From the NCBI GenBank assembly GCA_900095095.1, contig FMBT01000424.1, positions 1-64,000 on the forward strand: a stretch of DNA of 64,000 bases, read 5' to 3'. A program made the translations under genes and the position numbers. Below, in pieces: positions 11,001 to 22,922 of the stretch (position 1 is its first letter; every line of letters starts with the position of its first letter). This DNA comes from Fragilariopsis cylindrus CCMP1102 (lineage: Eukaryota; Bacillariophyta; Bacillariophyceae; Bacillariales; Bacillariaceae). The notes under the pieces were generated by a model. The model had not been told where the DNA came from and did no database searches. It saw nothing but the letters and a program-made list of their open reading frames with translations.

Positions 11001-12887
11001 TTAGTTACTGAGGCTTCCACGTAATAACGATCGTTTGGAACCGGATTGATTGGAATCGTCGTTATTGCTCCTACTACTGCTGCCGTTGATAGTTTTAGTA
11101 CTAGTGATATTAGTAATAGTAGTAGTAGTAATGGCGTCGTAGTTTTTCGGAAATTGAGTTGGCCACTTATATTCTTGACGAGGTGGTACATCTCTCTGTC
11201 CAATTCCATGATATACTTGAAACATATTATTGGGATCTATCTCCATTTTAATTTTTTCCATCCTTTCCATATTTTCTGTACCCCAGACAGATTCCTGTGC
11301 ACTCATACATTTTTTCTTACGTTCTTCATCTGATAGATTGTATGGACATACTTTTGTCCAATCATCTTTTAATGGTAATGGAGTATTCCCCTGTAAGTGG
11401 TTCTTTTCTTGAAATCCAGGGAAGGTTCTGGCTTGAATATCGTCTTCACTGACATATTCCATAATCTTTGATTGTACTTCTGAAAAGTATTTATCTAGTT
11501 CGCCGTACGTACTCCTATCAGAACTATTAAGGTCAATTCCAAGTTGACACCCTTTCAATGATTGTCGAAATAACTTTGGCATTGAATCCATTCCATCACT
11601 AGATATTGCTGTATTCCGTCCCCATTCATGCCCTGGACATACACGTAATAACTCTAAAACGAAATCACTTTTTTCCAATATCATTGCTGTCGGAATAAGG
11701 AGATTGTATGTATATGGCGAATAAACTCCAGCTGTTTTGGAGGAACGAGCATGGCCGAGTGGAGTTTTCATCCAAATAGATGGTTGCATTGGTGTATCAG
11801 CTCCATCTTCTAGCGACAAGGTATGATTAGCAAGAAAATATCCAAGTCCTACACTTTCTCCAATTGACGATGCTTTACTTGTAAAATCTCCGTAATTTCC
11901 AGCTATGGGAGCCATATGAATAATGTCTTGTAATAATTCCGTATCATTAAAAGAATCCAATAAATATCCTGACTTACGGACATATATTCGCCACGAAGCA
12001 ATCATTTGGTTTGCAGCATCCTTTCCGATACATGTCAACTCAACAATACCGTCAAAGAAAGGCATTTTTTCACCAAAAATGATATCAGCATTATTGAATC
12101 CACAGTCAGAACTCATTTCGTTTCCAAATCCCTCACTTATTGGTCCATTCATAAAATCAATAACGAAATTGACCCATATTTTATTTGCCATTTTTTGAAT
12201 GTCTTCACAGTTTCCTTCCTTCCTACACTTGTCAGTCAACGCATTGGACGCATCTATGTTAGAGGATAATAGAAACCATTCGTCATCGTCATGGAGTTGT
12301 TGCCATGATGAAATCAAAACGCCCCATGTTCCACCTCCTCCGCCTCGAACTGCAAACCACAAGTCGTCAAATGCAATATCCTCTTCACATTCACCCCATT
12401 CCCATTGTGTTTCAAGGTGGTGTATATTCTTGTTGCACAGCCCTTTGACGCGTTTGGTTTGAGGGTACAAGAAGCCTTCTACTACATCCCAGTTGGATGG
12501 TCCAAACTTAACATGCTGACCATTTGCCAGTACCATTTCAAGTTCTGTTGATAATCCAAAGATAAATAAGGTTAGAACGTGAGGATGAGCATTGTAGATT
12601 ATTGAAATATAGTCAACGCAATAGCTATTTAGGAATTTGAAGAAAGTACAGAAGGAAAGAAGGAAGACGAGACTTTAATAAAACTTGACATACCTAGGAC
12701 TTGATCAATTGCAATACCCCACTTGCGATCATTACTTCCCATGCCTAGTCCTAGAAATAATAGCAGAGTTGAGCGAGTGAGTGACTTAATTAGAAACAAA
12801 TGATATTGTAAATTGTATATTGCATATGAATGTACTTACCACCACCCATCAAGTAGCCTCCCCCCGCTCCAACTGCGCCTTCGCCAC

Positions 12888-12925
<38 letters not shown>

Positions 12926-13928
12926 TATAAATACAACAATTGAATAAAAATAGATGAGAAGATAAAATCAATACTCCAAACAGTTTGATAAAATAGGACA
13001 AAAAAACGAACATACCCACTAATTTGAAATCTTTTTTCTCTTGGCATTCGATGATTCCAGTCATGAACATTCTTATAAATGCTATCGTTACCTTCACTGC
13101 CAGATACACGAACGACTATTAGTACATTGGAATCAAAAATAGGCAATACAAGCGTTAGTTGATAAAAAGAAGAAAAAGAGAAGGACAAGAAACATATAAG
13201 TATGACGAAGACTTACTGGCAGTTTTTCCACGTGCAAGAGCTAGTACACATGGTGGTCCTTCTAGCGGGCTTATTTCGCTACCCTCTTTACAAACAACGA
13301 TTTCATTTTCACTATACTTCGGGAAATTTCTCATATTAAGTTGTAACGAATCTTTCACATCCGATTGACCAGCGTAATCGTGCCCAGTATTCTTTACACT
13401 AAGTTGGAGACCATGTACCTTTGCAAAGTTGACAGCCTCAACTGCATCTTTAGCTGTCCGTGGCTCAATCATATAAGATGGAAGAGACATAGAAGGAAGA
13501 GACTGTTCAATTTCCGAAAAATTCAATCTCATATGTTCTTTCGATCCAGGTTCAATTCCATTAAAGTAGTCATCGAATACAGCTTTTAAAGTGTAGTTCC
13601 AATTCATCATACCGAACGCACTCTCTAGCTTCATTGTACAGTGTCCATGTTTAGCATCCTTGTAAAAATAATCAGTTAAAACCCAACCATTATCTACAAC
13701 TGGTTCCCCCGGATTTTTATCAGCGTAATCTACATTCATAATGTAAAATGCACATTCTCTTAACCAAGCATCAGAATCTACATGCTTAGGAACGGCGAAT
13801 GTACTTAATTCCTTGTACAATTCGTCAAGATCATCGTCTGTCACATTATGCGAAGGAATAGCGGAAGAAAACGACAGTCTAGCAGTACAAGTAATAATTG
13901 CAAATAGGTTGGGAGAAAGTATTTTCAT
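11001..13928 (-). CDS. Secreted FAD-linked oxidoreductase, berberine-bridge-enzyme-like (5 exons)
   Basis: Spliced gene; exons in coding order are 13928-13217, 13115-13016, 12889-12840, 12750-12694 and 12544-11001. All four introns have GT-AG ends and phases that join cleanly, giving 820 codons. Residues 1-~23 look like a signal peptide ('MKILSPNLFAIITCTARLSF'). The FAD-binding PCMH half has 'SVKNTGHDYAGQS' (~177-189), where His183 corresponds to the His that binds FAD covalently in the family. A glycine-rich block 'GAGGGYLMGGGLGMG' is assembled across exons 3 and 4. The C-terminus has the BBE-type end 'IDPNNMFQVYHGIG'. Such enzymes oxidise alcohols, sugars or alkaloid-like amines; the substrate is unknown. 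An upstream in-frame ATG at 14129 exists, but 13928 gives the signal peptide. A (TA)n tract lies in intron 2. Confidence 0.88.
12891..12922. repeat. (TA)n microsatellite inside an intron
   Basis: About 16 TA units directly upstream of the acceptor site of the third exon of the FAD oxidoreductase gene. It takes the place where a pyrimidine tract would be expected. Confidence 0.9.
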
Positions 13929-14333
13929 GTTGTTGTTGTTGTTGCTTTGTGTTTTTGTTCTTGTTTTTTTATTTGTATTTGTATTTTTTGTATTTTCAAT
14001 TTGTGAATATGATTCTAAATATTTGTATTCCACTCTTTTGTGACAAGTAAGAGCTACGAATTGTTCGATTGTGTTCTCACTGGATTTGTCTTGGATCGTG
14101 AATTGGGGGCTCAATGAATCTCGCGCCATGACCCCGTCTCGCGCATCTGGGGGTTTTCCTGAGAACTAGTGTCTTTAATTGCTGTAACTAAAAGTGTAAC
14201 TGTTTATAAATAATAATCCCCCCAAAATAGCATAGAGGGGGCCCCGAAAATAAAATGTATTGGGGACAGAAAAATGTATTGGGGGAAGAAATATTTCATA
14301 CAAAAATATTGTTTATGTACTAGACTAGTACTA

Positions 14334-14810
14334 TTTGAAAGGGTTGCAGAAGACAGCACCAAATAGGCCGGTGCACATACATCCACATAGTGTACTAGAA
14401 CATTGTGTGTGCCTCCTACAACTTTTCTATTCCTGTGGTTGCGGAATAAAATTCATCTCGCTTTTGTGGCAGGCACACAAAAAATAACATGATTTTTGAT
14501 CAGAAATGAACACAAAATGTCTCATTTGAAATGGTTACAGTTGACAACACTAGATGGGCCAGGTGACCAAGCATCCACGTAGTGTACTAGATCATTGTGT
14601 GTGCCTCCTACAACTTTCATCTCCAAACAGTTGAGGAACAAAATTCGTTTTACTGTTATGACAGGCACACAAACAACATGATTTTTGATCATCAGAAATA
14701 ATGAACAACAAAATGTCTCATTTGAAACAGTTGCAGAGTATAACACCAGATGGGTTGGGTGCACTAACATCCACATAGCGTACTAGAACATTGTGTTTCC
14801 CTCCTACCAT
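14334..14810. repeat. Tandem repeat, unit ~192 bp, about 2.5 copies
   Basis: Units begin with TTTGAAA at 14334, 14525 and 14721. Each contains 'CATCCACATAGTGTACTAGA' or a close variant (14380, 14572, 14768), then 'GTGTGCCTCCTACAAC', 'CAGGCACACAAA', 'AACATGATTTTTGATC' and 'CAAAATGTCTCAT'. The third unit is cut short after the CTCCTAC motif. A related single copy in the opposite orientation lies at 38418-38575, so this is a dispersed family and not merely a local duplication. Confidence 0.85.
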
Positions 14811-15743
14811 CCCTGGTGGTTCATCATCACCTGACTAAAGTAATTCTGGAGTTTGGTTATTGGAATATTATTTGAACAACTTTGAATAATAAGATTATGA
14901 ATAACTTCTACTTAGGTTCTAGAACCAGCATGGTGCACCAAAATCCCACCCAGTCATCCATCTCATACCTATAGGGGATGAACCACGGGTTACAATCCCT
15001 CATACTTACCTTCTTCTTGCCTCCAGAACACAAACATTGCATTTTAGCCAACATGTCATTTTCCATGCCCAAAAGTATCATTCAGAAATAGGCTACCACA
15101 ACATCAATAAAAGGAATTGGACCATGGATTGAACAACCAGATATTCTCATATATACATATGGTCAAAATACACCAACAATACTTGAAACATTTGCCATAT
15201 TGGTGGTGTGGTGGGGTGAGGAACAATAAAATAGACATAAAATAGCCCTAAATGTACATGTTGCAAAGATTTTTAAGATGCTACTGCGCCCATAAGTCCC
15301 AAATTAATCTAACTCATAGAAGTTTTGGATTCTATCATTGCTTTAGGTAACCATACATATATTTGGGGTGTCACTGGTCACAACTGACCGCTATTAAAAC
15401 ACACAATTTCTCTAAGTGCCAAGTGTGTGTGTGTAATCAAGGCCGTGATACACCATCAATACAGACCTAATAACTTTGAAAGATTGTATGGAGCTCAGCA
15501 TGATACCTATGGGTACAAGGTACAACTATTGCTTAGAGCTGTAGAGTGGTTAGGAAGGGTCAGGGTGTGCTAAGCCCCAAAAAGGGTTTTTAGGCCCCAA
15601 AATAGGTTTTCCTCCTTTAGCACCCACATCAGCATGGTCCTGCCCATAGCTCGCCAAGTTTATATTCCATTTGGTGTATATGGTTAATCCCATGTGCTTA
15701 CTTTGGGATAATTCATCTTTTTGAGTGTATACTAGGTCACTTA

Positions 15744-15761
15744 CCCCCCCCCCCCCCCCCC
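15744..15761. repeat. Poly-C tract (18 C)
   Basis: Uninterrupted run of cytosines in non-coding DNA. It is a likely place for length error or polymorphism. Confidence 0.9.
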
Positions 15762-16230
15762 AATGGGCCATTTTCCCGTGTCCTAGGCCTTCCAGTGTGA
15801 AGAACACATACCTAGCGCCCCAAAGTCTGGTCCAGGTATCAACCCTATGCATATTAAGCTCAGACTATACCATCTGATTGGGACTTTATACATGCTAGGA
15901 TGGGTTAGAATGCCAGAAAGTGGATTGGTACAGGTAGCAAGTACCACAGGACATGATTCAGTTTTTTCGCGTGATTTAAAATAAAAACTAAATAAGTACA
16001 GTTCTGTCCTTTGACTACTGTAGAAGTTAAAATGTTATTAAATAAGTACTTTTTTGTCCTTAACATACGTGTCTTTAATTAATTTAAAAAGCTTGAAAAA
16101 GTGCTTTAAAGTGCGTTCAAAAACGTAAAGTTGTACGCAGTGACGCTAGCTATGAATTTATACTTTTTACTTTCTATTTGACAGTACTAAAGAGAAGAGT
16201 TTATATATAGTGATTGTTTTACTTTATTTA

Positions 16231-16974
16231 TTATTCGTCGGTGACCCGTTGTTTAACTCGTCGTCTAGGCATAGTTTCTGCATCTTGTTCAGTCCATGAT
16301 GATCGGGTCATTTTTCGTTTTAACATCATGGTTGAAAATTCTGTTGGTGGAATCATTGACGCTACCGGAGGAAGACTTCTCAATGCAGCAAAAATTAATG
16401 ATGCCTTTTTTTCATCATCATCATCATCACTTGGTAGTACATCGTAGATTTCAATATAGTCGTGAATGGCTTGGACCAACGCTACCTCTCTTGCCCATTT
16501 ATTCCGTTTTTGATATATTGCTGCGACATTTTTCATACCATGTTTATGTGCGTGTATAGCACAACGATTTGATAATAATCTATACCTTCGTCTTGCATCC
16601 GTACAACTTTCGAAACCTCGATGATCAGTTTCTGGTGATGACGATGATGACGATAGAGATGAAGCAGAGGGCTGCTGATGTTGTATTTGTTTTATATTAG
16701 CTGCCATTTTCCTATAAGATGATGCCATTTTGATTCCATTCGCTTTGGATTTAGCAAAATCCGATGCGCTGAACCATATATTTTTTGATTCAATAGCAGT
16801 TGCTCGTTCGAAGATTATTACATTGGCGAATACATTCCAAGTTACGGATTTCTTTACTACTGCTCTGTTATTAGTTTTTGTTTGAAACGAGGAATGAGGT
16901 GTGAGTTGTGGACTCATTGTTGGTCGGGTTGCTGCTAGTATGCTTGTATCTGTACTTGTACTATTACTGTTCAT
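16231..16974 (-). CDS. Diatom-type 'IWFS...RGFE' protein of unknown function
   Basis: 247 residues, single exon. A short region 'SVTWNVFANVIIFERATAIE' (~43-62) leads into 'SKNIWFSASDFAKSKAN' (~63-79). Then come a Ser-rich linker and 'DHRGFESCTDARRRYRLLSN' (~117-136), ending in a helical stretch with 'VAAIYQKRNKWAREVALVQAIHDY'. The order IW(Y/F)S, RG(L/F)E, Arg-rich helix, then an Ala-rich helix with 'A..Y...' is one I know from a large expanded group of uncharacterised diatom proteins. No catalytic motif, signal peptide or membrane segment is visible. The basic C-terminus ('RRRVKQR') could be a nuclear signal. Confidence 0.7.
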   Translation of the reverse strand: MNSNSTSTDTSILAATRPTMSPQLTPHSSFQTKTNNRAVVKKSVTWNVFANVIIFERATAIESKNIWFSASDFAKSKANGIKMASSYRKMAANIKQIQHQQPSASSLSSSSSSPETDHRGFESCTDARRRYRLLSNRCAIHAHKHGMKNVAAIYQKRNKWAREVALVQAIHDYIEIYDVLPSDDDDDEKKASLIFAALRSLPPVASMIPPTEFSTMMLKRKMTRSSWTEQDAETMPRRRVKQRVTDE

Positions 16975-18785
16975 TTTATTTATCTATAGGTTTCTATATA
17001 CGTTTAGATTGTTGTAATTTTATATTTTGTGATTGTTCCTTCATTCGTTTCTTTTTAAATCTCGTTGGCATCTCGGTTTTTTGAAGGAACGCGACTGAGA
17101 ATGATAATGTTTGATTGCCTTTCGAGTGATGGCTGTCATGTTTGTAAAAAGCTTCTCCTACTTCAAGTACTTGTACGAAATGTTAGCGGATACTGCATAC
17201 GATTGAAACAACGAATGAAATGGAATTCGGAGTTTAAAATCGCCGAGTAGTTTAGTCGTAATGCAAAAGACGAAAAGAGTGAATTCACCGACTGGGTGAA
17301 ATTCAGGCGCATTTGTGTAAAAATATTATTGTAGTGTAACACACATTTTCAGTCACATATTATAATCAATCTTTATTCGTGCTCGCGGCATCATTAAAAA
17401 ACCAAACTACTGCTCTAATAGCTACAGTGTAGTGAATTGTATAAAGAAAGTATAGGAGATGGAACAATGACCATCCATTATCAGAGCATGTTTTGAGTCT
17501 GCAGAAGGAAGGAGTGTTTGTGGGTATATTGTAGAGTATTGGGCTAATAACAAACACCATAGCAAATGATTGCTCTACAACCAGATATCTACTTCTCCGG
17601 AAAGGCTAGTTAACTACTGATCATTCTTCCCTTGATCATTGAAACCATCATTGTCGGAAAAATATTGGTTTATACAATACAAAAATATGTGATACTGTGG
17701 GATCTTCCATTTATACCACTCATATTGGAAGATTGTGAAAGGAATATCAGTAGTACCATATATTGTAATTTCTTTATGGTAGAGGGTATCATACGTTTCA
17801 TGTATATGTATACAGTGCACTCTGGTGACTTCTCAAAATCAGCAATGCTTTTGGGGGAAAACAAAGCTTCTTTCATTTCATCATACATATATCTCTCTCT
17901 TCTTTCATCCCTATTATCCTCCTCATTCTCCTTATTCTTCTACTGTGCAACATACTACTTGGCTTAGATCATCTTTTCTTCTACCAACGTAGCAGCAGTT
18001 TCCTTCCTCTCAAGTTTGTCTTGCTGCTAATGCATTATTGTGTTAATTATTTCAAACATCATCTCATCACACAGATACGGTACTACGGTAGCAGAATTAT
18101 GCCGTATTTCTCGCACCACGGCGGTATATGGCAGGCACAAGCCGCGAGCAACTGATTCTTCTGTTCATGTAACAGATGTCTATTTAACGTCTATAATTTA
18201 CATAATTTTATATTTGATTCGGTTAACAAGCGTGAAGGTTGTTTCTGTTCAGTCCCGGTTTCCATTAAAATAAATATTTGACCGACTGGAGTGAAAAGTA
18301 CTTTAGATAAATGTTTATTGGACACTCTTGATACAAAAAAGGTGTTCGCCTCTGTATGTGACACGCGCAAATAGGCGCTCATCGGCGAAGAACAGTGATT
18401 TCAGATTGAGGCGCTTGTTTTTGTGCCAAAGATGCGATCTTTTTCTTCTTTCACGAAACTGTATTTCAGCCCCTACTAGTAATATTTCGCATACTGTACT
18501 AATAATATCATACATGTCACGTGTACTTTTAACTTGGTGCTGTACGACACAACCATTCGGGTGGAAAAAGTTTTGTTGGACGATTGTTTGTCATTGATAT
18601 AGGGACATTGAATAGCATTGTTTTGGTTTTTCTACTCTTGGATCCGGACGAGTTCAGATATCACATTAGCCTAATAATATCTCGACACGACAGAGAAGTA
18701 ATATTCTCAATTCTGAGCTCTAATAATCTCTAAAGAACTAGGAGATTCGTTCATTCATTTCAACCATCTATCAACATCTATCATC
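16975..18785. other. Divergent intergenic region, no gene seen
   Basis: Contains the 5' regions of the leftward RGFE-type gene and the rightward LRR gene. Many short frames occur on both strands; none shows conserved-looking content. Confidence 0.5.
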
Positions 18786-21700
18786 ATGGTTGAGAGTGAT
18801 GGTGCTGCTGCCACTAATACTGCTGCTGCTGCTGCTGCTGCTGCTGCCGCTGCCAAGAACAGCAACAACGACGACAACAACAAAAACAATTATGATTACG
18901 ACGATGAGCATTTTAAGGATGATTTAACGTTCGATAGATTGTTATGGAGTGATTCATCCGCTAATACTGCTGCTACTACTGCTGCTGCTTCTGCTTCTGC
19001 TGCTGCTGCCAAGAACAACAACAACAACAACAACAATTATGATTACGACGATGAACATTTTAAGGATGACTTAACGTTCGATAGATTGTTATGGTGTGAT
19101 TCATCCCAAGATGATTACCTGAAACATAAGATCAAAGAACAGTATTCTGGTTCTGGTTCTGGTGAAGATGATGGAGATGAAGAAGAAACAAATCCACCAG
19201 CTGCGCTTGAGCCTGCTGCAATGGATGACGATGATTACTATTATGATACTGACTATACTAGCTCTATTATCCGAGATGAAAAGAAACAAGAAGAAGAAAG
19301 AAGTAGTAGTAGTAGTTTCTCATCAAAGAAGAAGAAGAAGAATATAATCGGTAGTAGTTTAGAAATGATTATTCGTTTTGGTGGTGGTAGTAGTATTAGC
19401 AGTAGTAAAAGAAAGATGGTGGTGGTAGTAGCATTAACAGTAGTAAAAAGAAAGAGAAACTGGGTACCAACAACAGTGATAATTTTACTATTGATGAAAT
19501 AATTGAAGAAACCGAACGTGAAGAGGAAGAATCTGCTAAATCGTTGTCTTCTTCTTCTTCTTTTCCAAAAACAACAAGTGCAAAAGATATAGGAAAGAAT
19601 TTAGCAAATGCTAACAATAATAAATTCGTGAACGATGAAACATCAGTTGGTAGTATAACAGAAGAAATTGAAGTCATCGCTAAAAAAAATATTAGCCAAA
19701 GTCAACAACAACTTGATATAGAAGAAGGTGGTGGAAATGAGGATAATGATGAACAAGGAACTATTTCAAATACGATGATAAGTTCATTAAGTAATGATGA
19801 TGATACTAATTCTTATATAGTTCGTGCACAACAATTATTGGGAATTCAGCAATCAGTTTCATCAACACAACAACAACATCAAAAGAAGGATATCAATAGC
19901 AGTAGAAGCAGCAACAGCAGCAGCAGCAAGGACAATGAAAAACAACCTTGGTGGGTCGTAGCGGAAAAGGTTCCATTACCGCAACCATCCGATATTGATG
20001 ATGATGATGATGATGATGATGATAGCAGCAAGGATGAGAATCATCATAGCCCACACAATAGTGTCAGCCTATCGTTACCTAGCTTGTCTAATAATAATAA
20101 TGATAATATTAATAATAATAATAATAATAATGATAACAATACAACGAATAGGAAGGACGTGGACGAGGAGGAGGTAACATCTTCACCAGTCACACCACCA
20201 CGGTCCTATGATATAAGTAAGGATGGTAAACCTACGAAAATGAAGACAAAGGATACACCAAATACACCAGGTACACCATCAACTGTTATTTTTAAGATGG
20301 GACATCCATTAGGATTAGCAACTCCACCACCTTCTGATACGGATGGCGATCATGGTTATCAATACAACAAAAACAAAAAATATTCAGATGATGATAATGA
20401 TGATGATGATGGATGGTATTGTAGCTCATTTGGTTTCCTTATACGTGCAGGAAATAACAACAAAGTATATCGTCGATCAATTGTATTGGTTGGTGTTTTA
20501 TTAGCATTATTTTTAATTTTAATTGTTGTTGCCTCTGTACAATTAACAGGTAACTCGAAATCAGAATCATCAACTAATAATAATAATAATAATAATAACA
20601 CTTATAATTATAATAGTAATAGTAATAGTGATAGTAACAATGACGAGGTGATATCATCACCATCATCATCGACGATCGAAGGGTGGATAGCAATCCGATT
20701 ACGATCGGAGAATCTTCATCCGAATTCGATTTAAGTGGATGGGAAGATCGACCGACGGTATGGACAATTGTTGGCAGTGATGCTGCTGCTACTGGTCCGC
20801 CATCAGTTGCAACGGCAGACCAGACAATTGTTGACAGTGGTGTTGCTGCTACTGGTCCGCCATCAGTTGCTGCAACGGAAAACCAAACTTTCGATCCTTC
20901 CCAGCACTTCTTCCAGATAATGGTACACCTGTGGAAAATCTTGATGAAATTCTAATGCAAGTTATTAATGAACGGTTACCAGAAACTGTAACGGCGTTAG
21001 TTAATGATCCATCATCACCACAATATCGAGCATATGAATGGACCGTTAAGACAATCCACTAACGAAGCAAGAATTAGAAATCAATCCTATGCGTTTGATT
21101 CAACGATACGTTTTAGCCGTGTTGTATTATATGACGAATGGTAACCTATGGACGAATTCCACTGGCTGGCTAGATACGCACGATGAATGTGCATGGTTTT
21201 CAACATCTGGTAATGATGAAGTGTGTGACCCATTAGGTCGAATGTATGAGATTGACTTACGAAGAAATAATTTATCTGGACCAATTCCATCGGAATTTGT
21301 TTTATTATCAAGTACAGTAACATACATTCGTTTGAATGGTAACTCGTTAACGGGACCAATCCCATCTACATTATTTGATGGTAGCAGCAGGGGTAATAAT
21401 TTTAGTAGTGGTTCCTATATGACAAATTTACAACGATTCCATGTCCATTATAACTCGATGACTGGTAAAATTGGTACCGGTAAAGGAATGCCTAACTTAC
21501 TAAGTTTACGACTTGATCATAATGAATTTGTCGGTACGATACCATGGCAGTTAAGTGAATTGTCCAGTCTAGAATCATTAGTAATTGCTGCAAATAAGCT
21601 ATCGGGTGACATCCCATTTCTACTTGGTGATTTAACCGCATTGAGTAAGTTGTGGTCTTGTCTCGTAGTTGTGTGCCGCTTTCTACTTTGTCGTCGTTTT

Positions 21701-22059
21701 GTATCTTATATTTTCGAAGAAGTAGAAGAAGACGAAGACGAAAGTATCGCCATAAAACTCACAATGAACGGTTTTGTTGTTTACCCTCCTTTTTTGCATG
21801 CCGTTGCGTTACAGCCCACCTCGATCTTAGTGATAACAAGTTACAAGGTACAATCCCATATGAGATATCAAATTTGAAGTTATTAACAGATCTTGAATTG
21901 GACTCTAATGCCTTGACTGGTAATATGCCATTTGCGGTTTGTAGCCAATTACCATATTTGGAAAATGCTGTAGTAGATTGCGATGACGTTGTTTGTTGGT
22001 GTTGTGAAGGATGTACTATCGATCTTAGGAATGCGATAACGCCATTTGATGAACCTTAA
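18786..22059 (+). CDS. LRR membrane protein (diatom receptor-like), reading frame interrupted
   Basis: The order of parts is that of diatom LRR membrane proteins. A long acidic N-terminus runs from 18786, a membrane helix 'SIVLVGVLLALFLILIVVAS' is encoded at ~20476-20535, then a linker and a pre-LRR block 'PSSPQYRAYEWTVKTI', then 'RLIQRYVLAVLYY', the cap 'WLDTHDECAWF', several plant-type LRRs ('NNLSGPIPSEF', 'NKLQGTIPYEI') and an end block 'VVDCDDVVCWCCEGC'. A GT-AG intron at 21645-21814 joins 'LTAL' to 'THLDLSDN'. The coding frame changes about four times, near 19420, 20690, 20905 and 21055. The first change is caused by a 38-bp tandem duplication. It is therefore either a recent pseudogene or carries assembly indels. 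Internal repeats: a 147-bp duplication encoding 'YDYDDEHFKDDLTFDRLLW' twice, and a 60-bp duplication at 20764-20885. Confidence 0.75.
19380..19455 (+). repeat. 38-bp tandem duplication that shifts the LRR frame
   Basis: Two near-identical 38-nt units (19380-19417 and 19418-19455), each beginning GGTGGTGGTAGTAG. Since 38 is not a multiple of three, the upstream frame runs into a short tail, while the downstream frame continues the acidic domain. Confidence 0.85.
20764..20885 (+). repeat. 60-bp in-phase tandem duplication in the LRR linker
   Basis: Units start with ACAATTGTTG at 20764 and 20824 and encode 'TIV..(S)D..AATGPPSVA' twice. A length of 60 nt keeps the frame. Confidence 0.85.
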
Positions 22060-22922
22060 AAAGAAAAGAAAAAGAGAGGTAGGCAAAATACAGCGTATGC
22101 CGAGACAGAAAGAATTCTATGTGATAACTGATATAAATAACATAATTTATATGAATTTTCTATAGGAAACTACCGGTATAGAACTAGACGACGTAAGTAA
22201 GACAACTATTAGTTCCGATTGTCGACTAATGGGAGCCTCTACAACCCGCAAGCAAGTCAGTTTCGATACCACGTTAAAGAAAACACTACCAAGTTGTTGC
22301 ACTAGGAGCAAATGCCATGTCACGCCGTGCTCGTCCCATCGATCATCTCTACTAGCTACTGTAGTTATCTATTTTAATGCCCGCTATTGCTCTACTAAAC
22401 GCTCTCCCCTCTCGTCGCTCGCTCGTGTGTGCCTGCCATCAAAAAACACCTGACATGTGCTGTAATGTGATCTGTGGGAGGATTATAAACTGCACAAGTA
22501 ACCTGCTGTCTACAGAAAAGTACAGTAACGTGCACGTGTAGCTAGTCAAGTCTAGCTTAGATTGATTGTGTTTGTATCATGCCAAATAATGATATTGCTT
22601 ATTAGATTTAATGTTTTATATGTACTGTACTATGCATGATGTGATGCGATGCGATGTATGTTGGAAATGCAGGTCTCCATATAGCTGTATGAAGTGTGAA
22701 TGATATTTTAGTGTATCATATTTCGTTCGAGATCTTTTCTTTGTTGTTGTCTTCTTCATTTTTAATTTGCTGCTTAAAAATCTACTGTACTTTACCACAG
22801 TAGTCCAGAAGCACCACCACCATTAGTAGTAGAGATAAGATATGAAGTAGCCGGATTAATAGCAGGTGTTGTTTGATGAGGAGAAGAGTGGAAGGGAATG
22901 GGAGGAGGAGGTGGATTCTTAT
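22060..22922. other. Intergenic, no gene seen
   Basis: Convergent region between the LRR gene and the leftward Ser-rich gene. It has no supported coding content; a 75-codon frame at 22229-22453 looks random. Confidence 0.5.

Larger units (their letters stand above)
13929..16230. other. Repeat-rich intergenic region
   Basis: No supported gene. It holds the ~192-bp tandem repeat (14334-14810), an 18-C homopolymer at 15744-15761, and an imperfect direct repeat containing 'AAATAAGTAC' and 'TGTCCTT' near 15990 and 16040. A 100-codon minus-strand frame at 15550-15852 crosses the homopolymer and looks spurious. Confidence 0.5.

Noticed and set aside
15550-15852. 100-codon minus-strand frame
   Set aside because: It crosses an 18-C homopolymer that yields a poly-Gly stretch and sits in repeat DNA; it looks like chance.
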